Shown here piece after piece: positions 50,786-63,357 of a stretch of 64,000 nucleotides of DNA. The notes under the pieces were generated by a model that saw only the letters and a program-made list of their open reading frames with translations, was not told the origin of the DNA and ran no database searches. Origin of the DNA: Erpobdella octoculata (taxonomy: Eukaryota > Annelida > Clitellata > Hirudinida > Erpobdellidae); assembly GCA_963978895.1 (NCBI GenBank), contig OZ022247.1, positions 10,031,456 through 10,095,455 on the forward strand. Direction: 5' to 3'. A program made the translations under genes and the position numbers. Every line of letters begins with the position of its first letter. Position 1 is the stretch's first letter.

Positions 50786-53099
50786 ATCCAACCTCTTATT
50801 ATCCAATCGAGTTGAGATTTGGTGGGTTTATTTGTCGTCAAAGACTTTATATTCTGTAAAATTTCAAATAGATTAGACAAAATCTAAATGAGATATAGAA
50901 TAAAATTATTTAGAATTAATTTTTTTCATATAACTTTTCTGTAGAGAAATGGATCATCGTCTTTTAATTTATTTAAAGAAAACGATATTATTTAAAAAAT
51001 TTGAATATTTATAATAAAATCTTTGTTTTTTTCCAAATTGATTCAATTTTTTTTTATATTTTCAATCCTTACATACTTCATATATCAGGTAGGTACTTAT
51101 AAGACTGTTTATTTTAAAAATGTATTATCCTTAAAAACCGATTTCAAAAAATTAGAAGCTGCCAAATTACAAAATATTAGTGATTTGTGAAAAACAAAGT
51201 TTTGAACGGTTCGTTTAAAAAATATTTTTTACAAAATCATTGGCGGCGTGGGAGCAATTATTCTCTACTTTCCAAATGACAATGACACCCCTGTGCTCCT
51301 GTGAGAGAAGAAAAAAACTGATTTAATTTCAAAATTTAAAAAAATATTATTGTTTCCGTTTTAATCTATAAACACACGCAGCAAATTTTCAAAAAAAAGT
51401 GACTTATGCTAATTTGCTTATGGTCATTTTTACAAAATGCTTTTTTAGAGGTCAGCTTCAACTTTACGCAAATGTAGTCACGTAGCCGCGTCCAATTAAT
51501 TGATTGAAATCTCCAAGGAAACGCAATTTAACCTAAATCGCTAATTGTTTTAAAAGCTTCCGCAAGAGTTCTTAAGAGATTAAAATTTATCTCCAAAAAA
51601 CAATAAATAATGAAACATGTTCTGGTGCGAGAATTAGCGAAACTGAATCAAATAGTTTTTAAGAGCTTTAGCTATAGTGGTTTGAATGATTTGTTAAAAA
51701 AATCAAGAACATGGCTTATTATAGCATCCTCATTAATAATGGAGATTAATTTTGAAATAGAGAAATATGTCTCATCACGTGATGTCGTTGAATTATTAAA
51801 TATATCTCTGTTGTTGCAACAGCCCTCAGCTTGTTGTGCAAAATTCTTTTTTTCACCGTTTTTTATCAATAAACCTTTTAAAATTAATTCTCTTTTATAA
51901 AAATTGTATAGTGATAAACTATTTGCTATTCTTTATTGCATTCAAAACTAAAAATAATGGTAAAACATGTGGCGAAAATATACCCTGCACTAGAGGCTTA
52001 AACTTGATAGACTTTATCGCAAAGAGCATTAATTTCAACAATTTCACATGTATGCGATGTGGAAACAATTATTATAAGTATACATTTCCTAAAATTCAAC
52101 AAAAATATTAGGGTGGCGGTTATACCCGTCTTTCCTTACAACTAAAAGTTTATAATTATAAAAAATTATAGTGTTTTTTTCTTTCTTTTATTATTTTGAT
52201 GTAGCTAGATTAATATAAAAGTTCTAACTTATTTTTAGTTTATTCTTCAAATAGCTTGCAATCTTATCAGTTTTATTAATTCTCCGTGCTGGTTTGCTTG
52301 CTTGATAGAATGCGAATGCGATTTTAATCTTTTGACGCTTAGAAAACATACTTTCCATCCTCCAATCAAACCGAAATTTTGTGTACTGAATTGCTGTCAA
52401 CGACAATGTATTCTAAAAAATTTTCAATTTTTTTGGACAAAGTTTAAATAAAATATAAAAAAATTTATTAACATTTTAGAAAATAACAATGTTTAAGAAA
52501 AAACATAAGTTTTAAATTAAAAAAAAACAAAAATTAATTTTTCACGTTATGTATTTATAATAAATGTTTTTTTTCAATATTGATTCAAAGTCTCTTAGAT
52601 TTTTCCTCCTCACATACAATATTTCACATATCAAGTGTTTAAAAGAATGTGGTCAATGGTTTTCAATTTTATAGACTTATCATCATCAAAAAACGATTTG
52701 CAAAAAATTAAAAGTTGCTGAACTACAATATATAAATAATTTTCATTTTACTTTTAACGTATTTTTACACATTTTGAATAAAAAGTTTAAAAAGTCAGAA
52801 ATAACCGTAAAATAGTTTGAAAATAAAAGGTTACAAAATTATTATCTAACTATAATAAATTCTTTAGTTAAGTGTATGCTTCAAAAAACAAAATTTCACA
52901 TCTTTCACGTTGTAGCTCAAACCTCGAAGTTAGTCGGTTTTTAATCGGGTGCGTTCACCACTCACCCCTAAAAATCTAGCAGTCAGGAGTTAGTGAGTCA
53001 ATCAATAATTTTGGCGTTTTTTTTCTCTATATGAAATATATGAGTAATTAAACAAGTAAAGGAAAAACGAATTTTTTAACACAAACTTTGATTTCACAT
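50786..53099. other. No gene recognised
   Basis: AT-rich DNA with faint copies of the ATCCAATCGA dispersed repeat (50800-50900 and 52290-52460). The 96-codon ORF at 51610-51900 has no domain I know, and neither it nor its neighbour at 51836 has coding-like context. Confidence 0.5.
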
Positions 53100-53687
53100 T
53101 AGAGAGCTGCATGGGGATGGGTTTCACGGGAATCCCGCGGGGATGGGTTCAGTTGCTGCGGGATTCCCGCGGGGATGAATTGTAAAATTGCGGGAACCCT
53201 ACGGGTATGGAATGGATTTTACAAAATATTAGTTGAAATGAAGATCAAATTTTTATTTATTCTCACAAAAAATTTGGTTGTCTAATCTCATTATAACATA
53301 ACAGTAAACGTAATTCAAATTGTTAAGCGCTTTTTTGTTATAGTGATTTATTGATCTTCAGCCTTACTGCTGTTTTTGCAAGGGCTTAACCATTGATTTT
53401 TATTTTTTAAATTAGAAATTTATGGTTAACATTGTTTTATTTTATTTTTTTTTGTGTATTTTTAAATTAAATAATTTCTTTTGACTATATTTTGAGAATT
53501 TTTTTATATGCTATTAAACTCTATTAATTGAACTCTTGACTATATTTTAATAAATTTGTTATGATATTTCTTGGGATGGGCCGAAAAATGTGTGCGGGGA
53601 TGGAAGAAAATGTTTGCGGGGATGGAAAGAGATGCTTGCGGGGATGGGTGGGGATGAAACAAATTCCTGTCCCCGTGCAGCTCTCTA
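53100..53687. mobile_element. hAT-type MITE with TAGAGAGCTGCA termini
   Basis: The left end is TAGAGAGCTGCATGGGGATG. The right end, reverse complemented, is TAGAGAGCTGCACGGGGACA. The flanks TTTCACAT (53092-53099) and TTTCAAAT (53688-53695) match at 7 of 8. Both sub-ends hold GCGGGGATGG repeats. No transposase. Confidence 0.85.
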
Positions 53688-53695
53688 TTTCAAAT

Positions 53696-55451
53696 ACACT
53701 TGATGTTTGTCTGTGTGTATGTGTGTATGTATACGAAATATGTTCAAATTACGTTTTTTTAAATTGAATCATGTATTGTCATCCAATATAAAGATATGCT
53801 GAAAAGTTTCAGCTTCCTAGCTAGTCAAAAAGCTGGTTAAATTTTACTTGCAAGATTTGCCTACAGAGAAAGCCACACACACACACGCAAACAGAGATTG
53901 TAACCTAAATAAAAGTTTGTAAAAAATCATTGCAACCAAAGCATCAACCTAATAACCACAAAAGAATGCTGGTATTGCATTGACTACTGACCGCTTTAGG
54001 TCACTACAAGGCCAACACTGGTTTAGCGGATACTGCATGGTCAGACCACATTATATAATATCATATTGCTTGTTTATAGGCTAAAGCATTTATTTTATCG
54101 TATCTTAAATAAATGTCTTTTGTGCATCCATGTCGTGAATCTGTTATGTCCTTGAATCATCTATGTTTGTGTGTCCTTGAAAAATGTTTCTTTGTGTGTG
54201 TGTGTCCTTGAAACTGACATAAATGTCACACGTCTTTCTTACTTCGGCATTAAAAACGTCACCGGCAATATTACCTGCGGCAGAGCAGTTGGAATTGTCA
54301 CGCGAAAGTCTTGAATCAAATCACTATTTATTAAAAAAACTTTTCGTTTTCATATTTTTTATATTCATCCTTCAATTTTCTATTTCAAAGCAGCATGTTT
54401 ATGTAGAAAAGATTTCAGCATCAATTTCAAGCGCCTTTCTGTCTCACCTAGCTCTTTCATTCACACCAGCACTAACATTATCGACAACCGCAAACACATC
54501 GCAACGAACGCGCACTAATACGTACTAAAATAAGGCTGACCAACGACGATGGAGAGCGCAGCGTATAACTTCAGACGAACATGCGTCTCCCATTAGATTC
54601 ATTTCCTGTGACCCGAGCGCTTTCTTGAGAGGTTGTCTGCTTATGAGAGTTTTATTCAGTGCTCGTTTGTGTTTATCTTGTTTTAGCTGTAATCAGATTT
54701 GTTTGTAAAGAAAACGACAAAAATTATCAAATTTGTAGAATAAATAAACCAAAACTGAACTCGTGGATTGTGTAAATTTACTGTCGGGTAAGATAAAATA
54801 ATTTTTATTTGTCAACAATTTGTATGTAATATTTTTACGGTTGATGGTTCAGATTTTTTTTGAATACTTCAGAAAATGATAATCATTCAAAATTTATAAA
54901 AGTTGAAAATTATGGTAAAACAAACGAGAAAATGTGATAAAATATTAATTCTAAAACAATCCTTTATCCACTTTACTGTTCCCACTATTCATTCACTCAC
55001 TTCACTCAATCACACACACTCCCCACAAGCTTTTGTTCACAGTCTTAGCAAATTGGATCAGGTAAGTTATTGAGGCTTTTAAGTTTGCAAAATCAGTTGA
55101 GACTGCATGAAAGAAGCATGCTGGAAATAATTATAGACGATTTATTTGAAGATCAGACTTGTGCTTGCAGTAAAGTTTTGATATTTTTTCAATTCTAATG
55201 TTTTTTTTTAAGAGGAATATAACTAGCTATCAATATCAAATCTGTATTTTAAGGTCCGGGAGGAAACGAAAAACTGGGAAAATAGTTTCCGCGTAAATAG
55301 ACGGCTTTTATCATCATGGGGAATGACCTTTTAACCTTTCCTAAATCTGTCTATGTCTCAGCCAAGCCGCCCCGATATAACGTCTTATAGCTTGTTTACG
55401 ATAATAGTCACGTAAAATTGTTAAAATTCAGTTAGTTCCACACGCACACAT
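53696..55451. other. No confirmed gene; possible untranslated exons
   Basis: A tail of the dispersed family is at 53770-53940. Two good splice donors stand out: CGG|GTAAGA at 54789 and CAG|GTAAGT at 55062. They could end non-coding first exons of a downstream plus-strand gene such as the receptor at 62-64 kb. The 101-codon ORF at 54223-54528 has no recognised domain. Confidence 0.35.
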
Positions 55452-55459
55452 ATACACAC

Positions 55460-57924
55460 TAGGGATGTCATTGGTACCCGAACCCGAAGTTCGGTCCTAC
55501 CCGGTCTCTTTGGATACCCGTATCAATGAAACCCGAACCCAAATTTTCAAAAAACTGAAACCAGAATCCGAACTTTGAAAAATGAGAAACCCAACCCCGG
55601 TGTTTTGATAAATTAAACTAAACCTCGAACTCTAAAAAACTTAAGCACAAACCCGAAGTTTTTTCAAAACTTGATACATTTAATAGAAATCTAGTATTAA
55701 AAATAATTTAAGGCATTATTTTTCATGAACAACATTCTTTTTGCAGTATGGTTAAATACATGAACAGCGCTTCTGAACAGTTGCATGGAGAGAACACCGG
55801 TTAATGGAGCAAGTAAATATATAACGATTAGTTAAGTTCTTAAAAGTTAGCTATTTTATTTACCACTGGAGCAGATCTTCATTTACCGGAAATTATTGTG
55901 CACAGAGATACATTAAATACCATTTCTGAAAAAAAAAACAATAGAGTTATAACAAACAACAACTACAACGATATTTTAATACATTTTTGATAAATTTGAA
56001 TTACTGGATCTGGATCTACTTATTGAAAAAAGGAGCCTTTAAGTATAGTTTTGTTTATTGTTTTAACCTTCAAATAGACACTTTAAAAAGATTTAACAAT
56101 CATGTATCTTATGTTATATCTACAAAATTTGTTATGGTAAAAACGCGACCCGTATATGTTGGCTAATGCTAGACAAATTCAAGGAATCGATTCATTTTTC
56201 TTAAAGAATTCAAGAAGAATAAAATAAAATTATAGACATGATTGAACAACATAAGTATTTACTGTAGCACTTATGTTGTTTATTATTGTTATACAGAACT
56301 TCCCAAGTATTTCGCTTAATTCATTAAGCCAGGGGTCTCCAAACCTTTCGGCCGGAGGACTGCATTAACTGTCAACAGCAGTTTGAGGGGCGGACTACAC
56401 ACTAGAGGTCAATATAAGAAAGAATCAAAACACAGATGTTGTTTTTAATTATATATTTATAATTTTAATATTATTTATTATTATATTTAATGTTGTGTAA
56501 AAATAAAGTTATTTCAACATGAATAAATAGTGAAACTGTATCTTGCACACAATATGGCTCAAAAATGCACACTGGCAAGTCATTATCACTAATTTATCAC
56601 TAATTAAAATAGAATTCTACACATTTCACAATTATATGACAGTACAAAACAATTGTAATCATGGAGAAAAGAGTAATAAATTATTTTCGTGTATTTTTCA
56701 AACACTTTTTAATTATAATCATAAATTTATTGTGGATTGGGAATTTTATATTATATTTTTTTTTATAGATTTTAAAGTTATCAGCAAGTAATGGGTGTGT
56801 TGTAAGAAAATTGCGTTTTCGAACATAAGCAATGTGTATGTTCCTATCCAATCTCCATGCAAATACAATGCAAAATAACATTTATATCGTGCCCTTATAA
56901 AAAAAAACAATTCTTTCGCAAAGGCGCGCAGTTCATCAACATCTCCTAATTAAAAAATTATTAAAAAGATATGTCTTTAACCTAATTTTAACTTGTTTAA
57001 TGTCTATAGAATGACAAACATGCACTCTCCTTCAACCTCAGTAAAAGCAAATGCAATATTCAAAGATTGTTAAGTTTGAAACGAAAATTTGACAGTTTTG
57101 TTGGTCAAGTTCGACTCAAATGTATTTTCGTTCGTCGAGAATTTGATAGAACAAGTAAATAAATGACAATCCTGTTGTTCAGGGTTTGAAGTTTGGCTAG
57201 AACTTTTGCATTCTCAATGCTCAGTGGGTGCCGATTTAAAAAATTAAGTAATTTTAATGAAGTTGTTGCAGCGCATTTTTTTTGCTGGAAGTTCAAGATT
57301 TCTGCTTGACATCTTCAACACAATGATTAGAGTTTGTGCAGTTAAATTGGTAAAACAAATATTGATTTAGGAAAAACAAATTAAGTACTTTACTACCTTT
57401 AGACTTCACAGAAAACAGTGGGTATTTTCCTTTTTGCGATTAATATAAATATATGAAAAAACTAGTGTTCTAAACTCGCACGAACTCAATTTTTCTTTAA
57501 TTTTTTTAAACGATTAACGCCTTAGCTGGATATCCTCATTTATAAGATGCTAGTTGGCAGGACAAATCGCCTTCGGTTGTTCAAGCAAATCTTACTTAGG
57601 TATAGTAATGAGATATTAATTGCTCAATGCTGATGATCACAGATTTTTTCATATTTTATAACTATCTAGTTTAGATAGAGGTTTGGCGGGAGGTTGTTTG
57701 CTGTACGTTTAACTTTATTTATTTATTTAAAAAAAATTGAGCTCTGAGGCTGGTGGTGGGTGGATGCATCCCCAAAAATATGAAAATGGTACTACCCAGA
57801 CTCGAACCCAACCCAAAAATATTTATTTTGAAACCCGAACCCCATGTCTGAAAAATTGAAAACAAGAACCAGAATCCGAACTCAAAAACTTAAAATTCAA
57901 GAACTCGAACCCGTGTTATCCCGA
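55460..57924. mobile_element. 2.5-kb hAT-type element, non-coding, exact 8-bp duplication
   Basis: The left end is TAGGGATGTCATTGGTACCC. The right end, reverse complemented, is TCGGGATAACACGGGTTCGA. The target duplication ATACACAC is exact at 55452-55459 and 57925-57932, though the right copy merges with a (CA)n tract. Sub-ends are rich in ACCCGAACCC. No transposase ORF is visible inside; the interior is AT-rich with only short ORFs. Confidence 0.75.
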
Positions 57925-58101
<177 letters not shown>

Positions 58102-59730
58102 ATTTTAAGCAAACTCGATTGAAAAAAGTGGCACACTTGGCTGAATCGATGTTATTTTTAATTTTTTCCAATAGTCTAAATCGGTTTAAAAATAATTTAT
58201 TACCAAACACAAACTCCATAATTTTATAGGCTTATAGATCTATTTCGGCAAATTTTGCCGTTTAACTTTTTAAAAAAAAAAATGCAGTGACTAAATGGTA
58301 AAAGATACAACTAATTAAAAGAAATTAAAATACAATTTAAATAAAATTTAAATTCATTAAGTACAAATGTAACAACATAAAAAATATTTAAATTAAAATA
58401 ATTATAATAATAACAGTAATAACTAAATAATTAAGATCAGTTAGCAAAGCCTTTAACAACGGAATTACAGTCAACTTCAAGGACGTGACTGGAAGAAGAA
58501 TCACATATATTATCTATAACCTTTGAAACACAAACGTCTGGTACAAAACATTCATTCAACGAAGAAATACCTGAAGAAACATTGGCACTATTAACATGCA
58601 TATTTTTAACAGAAGTTGTAGATGAGTTAAAACATTTATTATTATTATTATTATTATTAATATTATTAGTTTTATTACTATTTAGAGAACCAAAAAGTTT
58701 AAGAGTTAAATCAAAAGAATACCATTGTTTATTAATTAAAGGCTTACATTTATTAATAGCTAAAGCTTCTTTTAATTTTAACTTAATGGGTTGATTTTCT
58801 TTCATTAGTATACTGGTGTTATCAATTAGAAATTTATGTGATGGTTTGATTGAATGTTGTGTTGACATATGTTGGTATATGGCACCACTTTGACAATGCA
58901 TAGTCAATCTACGAGACAGAGTAGTTCTAGTATGACCAATGTAATTTTCCACCTGACCATGTGGAAACGGACACGAAAATTGGTACACTAGGTTGGTTTG
59001 TGCTACAGGGCTAGAAACATTATTTATACTATTTTTAATTAAAAGATTATGAGTTTTTCCATTGTTATAATAGATGTGTAACTTGATTATATTATCTTTA
59101 TTTACAACCTTAATATTATCATACACAATGTTTTTCAACACTTTTTCATCTATTTTATAATTATTAGACATCTGATTAGCATAATATAAGGGAATTATAC
59201 AAGAATTTGATGAGTTATTGGTTTTAGGTTTTGAAACAAGTTTTTTATCAGTAATATGTGACATAAATTTATTTATAGTTGCATCAACAATAGAATTAGA
59301 ATAATTATTATTTATTAAAAGTTGTTTAACTTGCTGAATTTCGTTGTGAAAATCAGACCAAGTTTCGGAAAATTTATAGGCCCTATTAATATAATTATTA
59401 ATGACGTTTAGTTTATATCTTTCAGGACAATCACTATTATAATTAAGACAATTATCTGTGTTTGTGGGTTTAGTATAGACCTGGCAAGATAGTTTTGATA
59501 CATTTCGTGTAACTAAAGTATCCAAAAAAAGAATTTGATGTTTATTATTAGCAAGTTCATAAGTAAATTGTAGTTTAGAATTTTTTACAAATGCATCTCT
59601 CAGTTTAAATAATTCTTCTAAATTATCAACTGAAACAAATATATCGTCAACATAACGGCAATACAGAAAAGGTTTGGTGTGATTTTCAAATACACGTGCT
59701 TCAAGATCACCCATATAAAAATTATTTACA
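58102..59730 (-). mobile_element. Penelope-like element 2, 5'-truncated
   Basis: The 3' end is TTTTCAATCGAGTTTGCTTA on the minus strand, next to TA repeats. The coding part is 59714-58437. The 5' end stops within RT motif B (only NNFYMGDLE remains) at a TA-rich tract (about 59731-59760), so most of the RT fingers and palm are lost. Confidence 0.88.
58437..59714 (-). pseudogene. Penelope-like RT C-terminus plus GIY-YIG endonuclease
   Basis: An open frame of 425 residues. It begins just after RT motif B with MGDLEARVF and has YCRYVDDIF (motif C), KPTNTDNCLN, NLVYQFSCPFPHGQVEN, YIGHTRTTLSRRLTMH (GIY-YIG core) and KLKEALAINKCKPLINKQW (conserved Glu). The frame crosses the position where copy 1 has its TAA, so that stop in copy 1 is a mutation. 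After LFGSLNSN comes an Asn-run and Ser-rich tail of about 85 residues, unlike the tail of copy 1. Confidence 0.85.
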
Positions 59731-59891
59731 TATATATATACATATATTATACTTATTATTAAATTACTAATATGAATTCAAAGAAATTGACTTGTATTGG
59801 ACGTCTTGAATAATGCAAAGTGGGCAGGCAATTTTAATGGAGTTTGCCTAAGAGAACAAATTCTGCCGCATTTTACCATAGTATAATGCAG

Positions 59892-59894
<3 letters not shown>

Positions 59895-59960
<66 letters not shown>
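59895..59960. repeat. (TA)n microsatellite
   Basis: A pure TA run followed by CATCAC/CATCAT-like trinucleotides to 60048. Confidence 0.97.
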
Positions 59961-59961
<1 letters not shown>

Positions 59962-60048
59962 TTGTCACTGTTATTACCACCATTCTCCATCACCACATCC
60001 ATAGTCATCACAACCATTACCACTACACAATCATCATCGTCATCTTCA

Positions 60049-61800
60049 TTTTATTAAACTATGATGGTCTGACATCCTTAAAAACAAACGAACGGAAGCC
60101 AGTGTCTTTTATCATTTTTATTAAAGAATAAAAAATGAAAACCTTCTACCACAAAAATTCTAAAAAAGTATAAAGTAATGAATTCATAAAAACCACAAGG
60201 GTTGTTATAATGTGCTATAATGTTTACCAACATTTTCAATGCTTACAATTAGAGATTGTGCGGTGCAGTCTTTTAATGAATATTGTGGCATGTTGCAAGC
60301 TGTTTTTACATATATATATAAATTTACTAACAGGTGTGCAAAATAAATTTTTATTATTTATTTTATTGTAGGCTTCAAGCTGTAAAAAAAAACATTCTAT
60401 TTATTTTAATAAATGATTGCCGTAAATCTTTAAAGGAAAAGAAAAATGATCCGCTGAGTACGAATAACCAACCAACTTTCATAAATAACTAAAATCATCA
60501 ATATTTGACAGACGCTGAGCGGCTAGTCAGGTGGTTTGACTGGTTTGTCGCTCGACAGGGATTAGCTGGGGAACCGCACGGGGATAAAAAAAATTTTCGT
60601 TGGGTTAATTTTACTTACTTAAATTTTTTATATAAATGTGTATAAAGCTGACATTTTTAACAAACAGCCGACTCGTTTCACATGGATTTCCATGTGACAG
60701 GACAGCCTAGTTCCCCGATAGAAAAATAATAAACTTTTTGAGCTAGTGGATAAGGTAAACTGAAGAAAAAACGCAAAAAATTCTATAAGAAAATATCACC
60801 CAAAGTAACTTTTTAAAAGAACTTTATCACAATTTTTAGTTTGTTTTCATCACAGCATTCTGTTTTCTCTAAGAAAGACAACCTTCCATGTATTTAGTTT
60901 AAATTTCTCAGAGGCTCGAACCTTCCTACAAATGGAGAACGTTTTACTTCTGTAAAAATGTGTTTTTATCTAGGACAAGCCAGTTTTATATAAGAGAAAA
61001 TAATAATTTTTTATAAAAAAAAACAAAGTTATTATTTCTATTTTATATACGAGATTAATTTGAATTATTTAATTATGCTAAAATTCAAAAAACATTTACA
61101 TAAAAACGTTTGCAAGTAAATCAATAAACAAATTTTGAACATTTTACATCAACAAATAGTTTATAATATAATCATATTATAATATGTTGTTTGTATATTT
61201 TCACCCGCTCTTTCGAAACAAGTAGCCATAATCGATAACACATTATCATAAAATTATCATAAAATTATCATAAGCTTATCATAATAAGTTTCAAATAAAC
61301 TTGAGATAATTTAAAAAACAGTTGAATCAATCAGCTTCTTTATTTCTAACGTCTGAATCAATTATATATTCATTTGATAGTAGAAGAATAAGCAGCAAAT
61401 CTCATGTTTATACTTTGAACAGAGGTGTCAAATTTAGCAACCATAATTATAGTATTTTCATGTTTTTTAGAATATTTTTTATTTGTCTAAATATTAAACA
61501 CTACAGGATTTATTTATTTATTTTATGTAACTTTTTTTCTAGGAATTTAACAGAAAACGAGTAATTATGATGGAAGAGCTGGAGGTTATATGATATGCAA
61601 TTCCTCATCTTCTACAGATCTACAACGACACCACCATCGCCAAACCATCATCAGTCTCGTCTGTTCTAATGAAAGTAAATTAAAAAAAAATAAAATTAAA
61701 ACCAGTGGTAAATATCATAGTATGTGATATCTATCTGCGAATGACTACAAAAGACTCGTTACAGACAATTAAGTTCCGGTCGGGGTCGACGTTCTGTCGT
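60049..61800. other. No gene recognised upstream of the receptor
   Basis: AT-rich with small repeats (ATCATAAAATT repeated at 61245-61285). A short hairpin CACATGGATTTCCATGTG lies at about 60679. The 80-codon ORF at 61322-61564 lacks any recognisable domain. Confidence 0.5.
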
Positions 61801-61804
61801 CTAA

Positions 61805-61812
61805 TGACGTCA
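61805..61812. promoter_or_regulatory. Full palindromic CRE (TGACGTCA)
   Basis: An exact TGACGTCA, the CREB/ATF consensus, about 420 bp upstream of the first receptor exon candidate. It stands in an unusually GC-balanced stretch of this AT-rich region. Confidence 0.45.
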
Positions 61813-61848
61813 GACCGAAGAAATTAAGCTACTCGAGTATCTCCGTTT

Positions 61849-61856
61849 ATTTGCAT
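61849..61856 (+). promoter_or_regulatory. Octamer ATTTGCAT (POU site)
   Basis: An exact ATTTGCAT octamer 37 bp downstream of the CRE. The proximity of the two makes a promoter or enhancer at 61.78-61.87 kb plausible, but this is inference. Confidence 0.4.
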
Positions 61857-61904
61857 GGAATACTGTTAGTAGTAGTGGTTGTGCTTGTTGTGTTGTAGTT
61901 TCGT

Positions 61905-62050
61905 GTAGTTGTCGGTTGTGTGGTGATCTCTTGCAGTTGTGTGATAGTCTTGTTCAGTTGTGTAGTAGTTTCGTACAGTTGTGTGGTAGTTTCGTACAGT
62001 TGTGTAGTAGTTTCGTACAGTTGTGTGGAACTTTCGTACAGTTGTCAGTT
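61905..62050. repeat. Tandem repeat, about 21-bp unit, in the receptor 5' region
   Basis: Six to seven units of TAGTTTCGTACAGTTGTGTGG and close variants. It probably lies in the 5' UTR or promoter of the receptor gene. Confidence 0.85.
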
Positions 62051-62225
62051 GTAGTGTAGCACTAGAAGAAAATTATGTTTTTAAACACGAAGAATTTGTA
62101 ATGAGTTATGTAGCGCTAGCACGTTTTGTTTGTAAAAGATTTTATCGTGAAATTCAATTCTAAAAATATCAACTTTAACACGATCGGGAAAGCAACAACA
62201 ACGCTTACAAGTTCAACAACTAAAA

Positions 62226-63357
62226 ATGACCAACAACTGTCTGAGCATCTGCGAGAACATGTTTCAGAGTAATTATTCTTCAAAAAGTTTCAATCCAAAA
62301 ATGGAATCATCAAGCATGGAAACACTGAATTTTATCTGCGGAAAGTAAGTTTTATTCTGCCTTTCTTTTTGAATTGAAATAAAAATCAATCCTATTTAAT
62401 AAAATCATAAAGATTCTGGGATTGGTCAATTTTGAATTTAATTGTTTTTTTTATTTAATTACAAAACAAAAATAACTAACAGAAGCAACTTGCATTCCCA
62501 CAAAAGCGTCAAATTGATTAAAAAAATACTTTGGGGGACGCTGAAATTTCAGTGTTTTGACATTTTTTTCTACCATTTTGTAACTTCGTTTTTTAGATTC
62601 TATATTTTTTTTTGTTTTTTTCCTCAAAATTATAAATTCTACCAACATCACAAGACTGTGCTATTTCCTTATCGGCCATCTTGAAGATAAATGCCTAGGA
62701 GAAAATGTTTCATAAAAAGTCCTAAAACATGCTTTAACGAGAAGGGGTTAAAGAAATAATTCAGTTATAATTTTACAAAAAATTAAAAAAAAAAGATTCT
62801 ACCATACAAAATATGAACAAATTAACTCAGGTAAACTTTAGTTATAAAGATGATGAGTGTGAACGTTTTATTGTGTCTCTTTTAAGCACTAGAAACCCTG
62901 GCGTATTATTCGCCACCAAGTTAATCGCTATCATCGAAAAGTTAATAAAATTTAATTAATTAGGTTACTTTTTTTCTGCTTTGGACTACAATAACATTTT
63001 AAGGATGTTCATTATTTTTGTAAGATGTTCATAACAGTATGATCGTATGAACTTCACACCTCAAAACAGATACATCGTTCCTCTTGTATGTCTCTTCGGG
63101 GTACTGGGTAACATCATCAACTTCACCATACTGACGAGAAGGTCAATGCGTAGAAGTTCACCATACACCTATCTTCTTGGCTTGGCTGTCACCGATCTCA
63201 CCGTCCTTACTCTATCACTCATCGACTTTTCGTTTGCAAATTTTCTACGAAGAGGAAGCTTCACTTCCGCTTTTTTCAACGCCTTCATTTTCTATCCAGT
63301 CTCAAACATCTTTTCTACATCCAGTGTATGGATAACTGTGCTGCTTACTATAGAGAG
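62226..63357 (+). CDS. Class A (rhodopsin-like) peptide GPCR, GPR139-like, N-terminal part
   Basis: The clear coding exon is 63038-63357. It has TM1 YIVPLVCLFGVLGNIINFTI with the GN signature, intracellular loop RRSMRRSSPYT, TM2 LLGLAVTDLTVLTLSLIDF with the conserved Asp, and TM3 ending SVWITVLLTIER. This last block resembles SIWITVPLTIDR of GPR139/GPR142, and molluscan/annelid FMRFamide-type receptors are similar. The exon ends at donor 63358 inside the ERY arginine codon, a well-known GPCR intron site. The rest is beyond the window. An upstream exon, 62226-62344 (MTNNCLSICENMF..., with N-glycosylation site NYS, ending NFICGK), looks like the extracellular N-terminus. But it ends in phase 2, whereas the receptor exon needs phase 0 (YDRMNFTPQN). 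If that is not coding, translation starts at ATG 63047. The ligand cannot be told. Confidence 0.75.

Noticed and set aside
51610..51900. A 96-codon ORF (MKHVLVRELAKLN...)
   Set aside because: Length is unremarkable for this AT content, with no motif or homology that I recognise.
54223..54528. A 101-codon ORF with one hydrophobic segment
   Set aside because: No recognised domain, no splice context and a repeat-rich location; cannot be supported as a gene.
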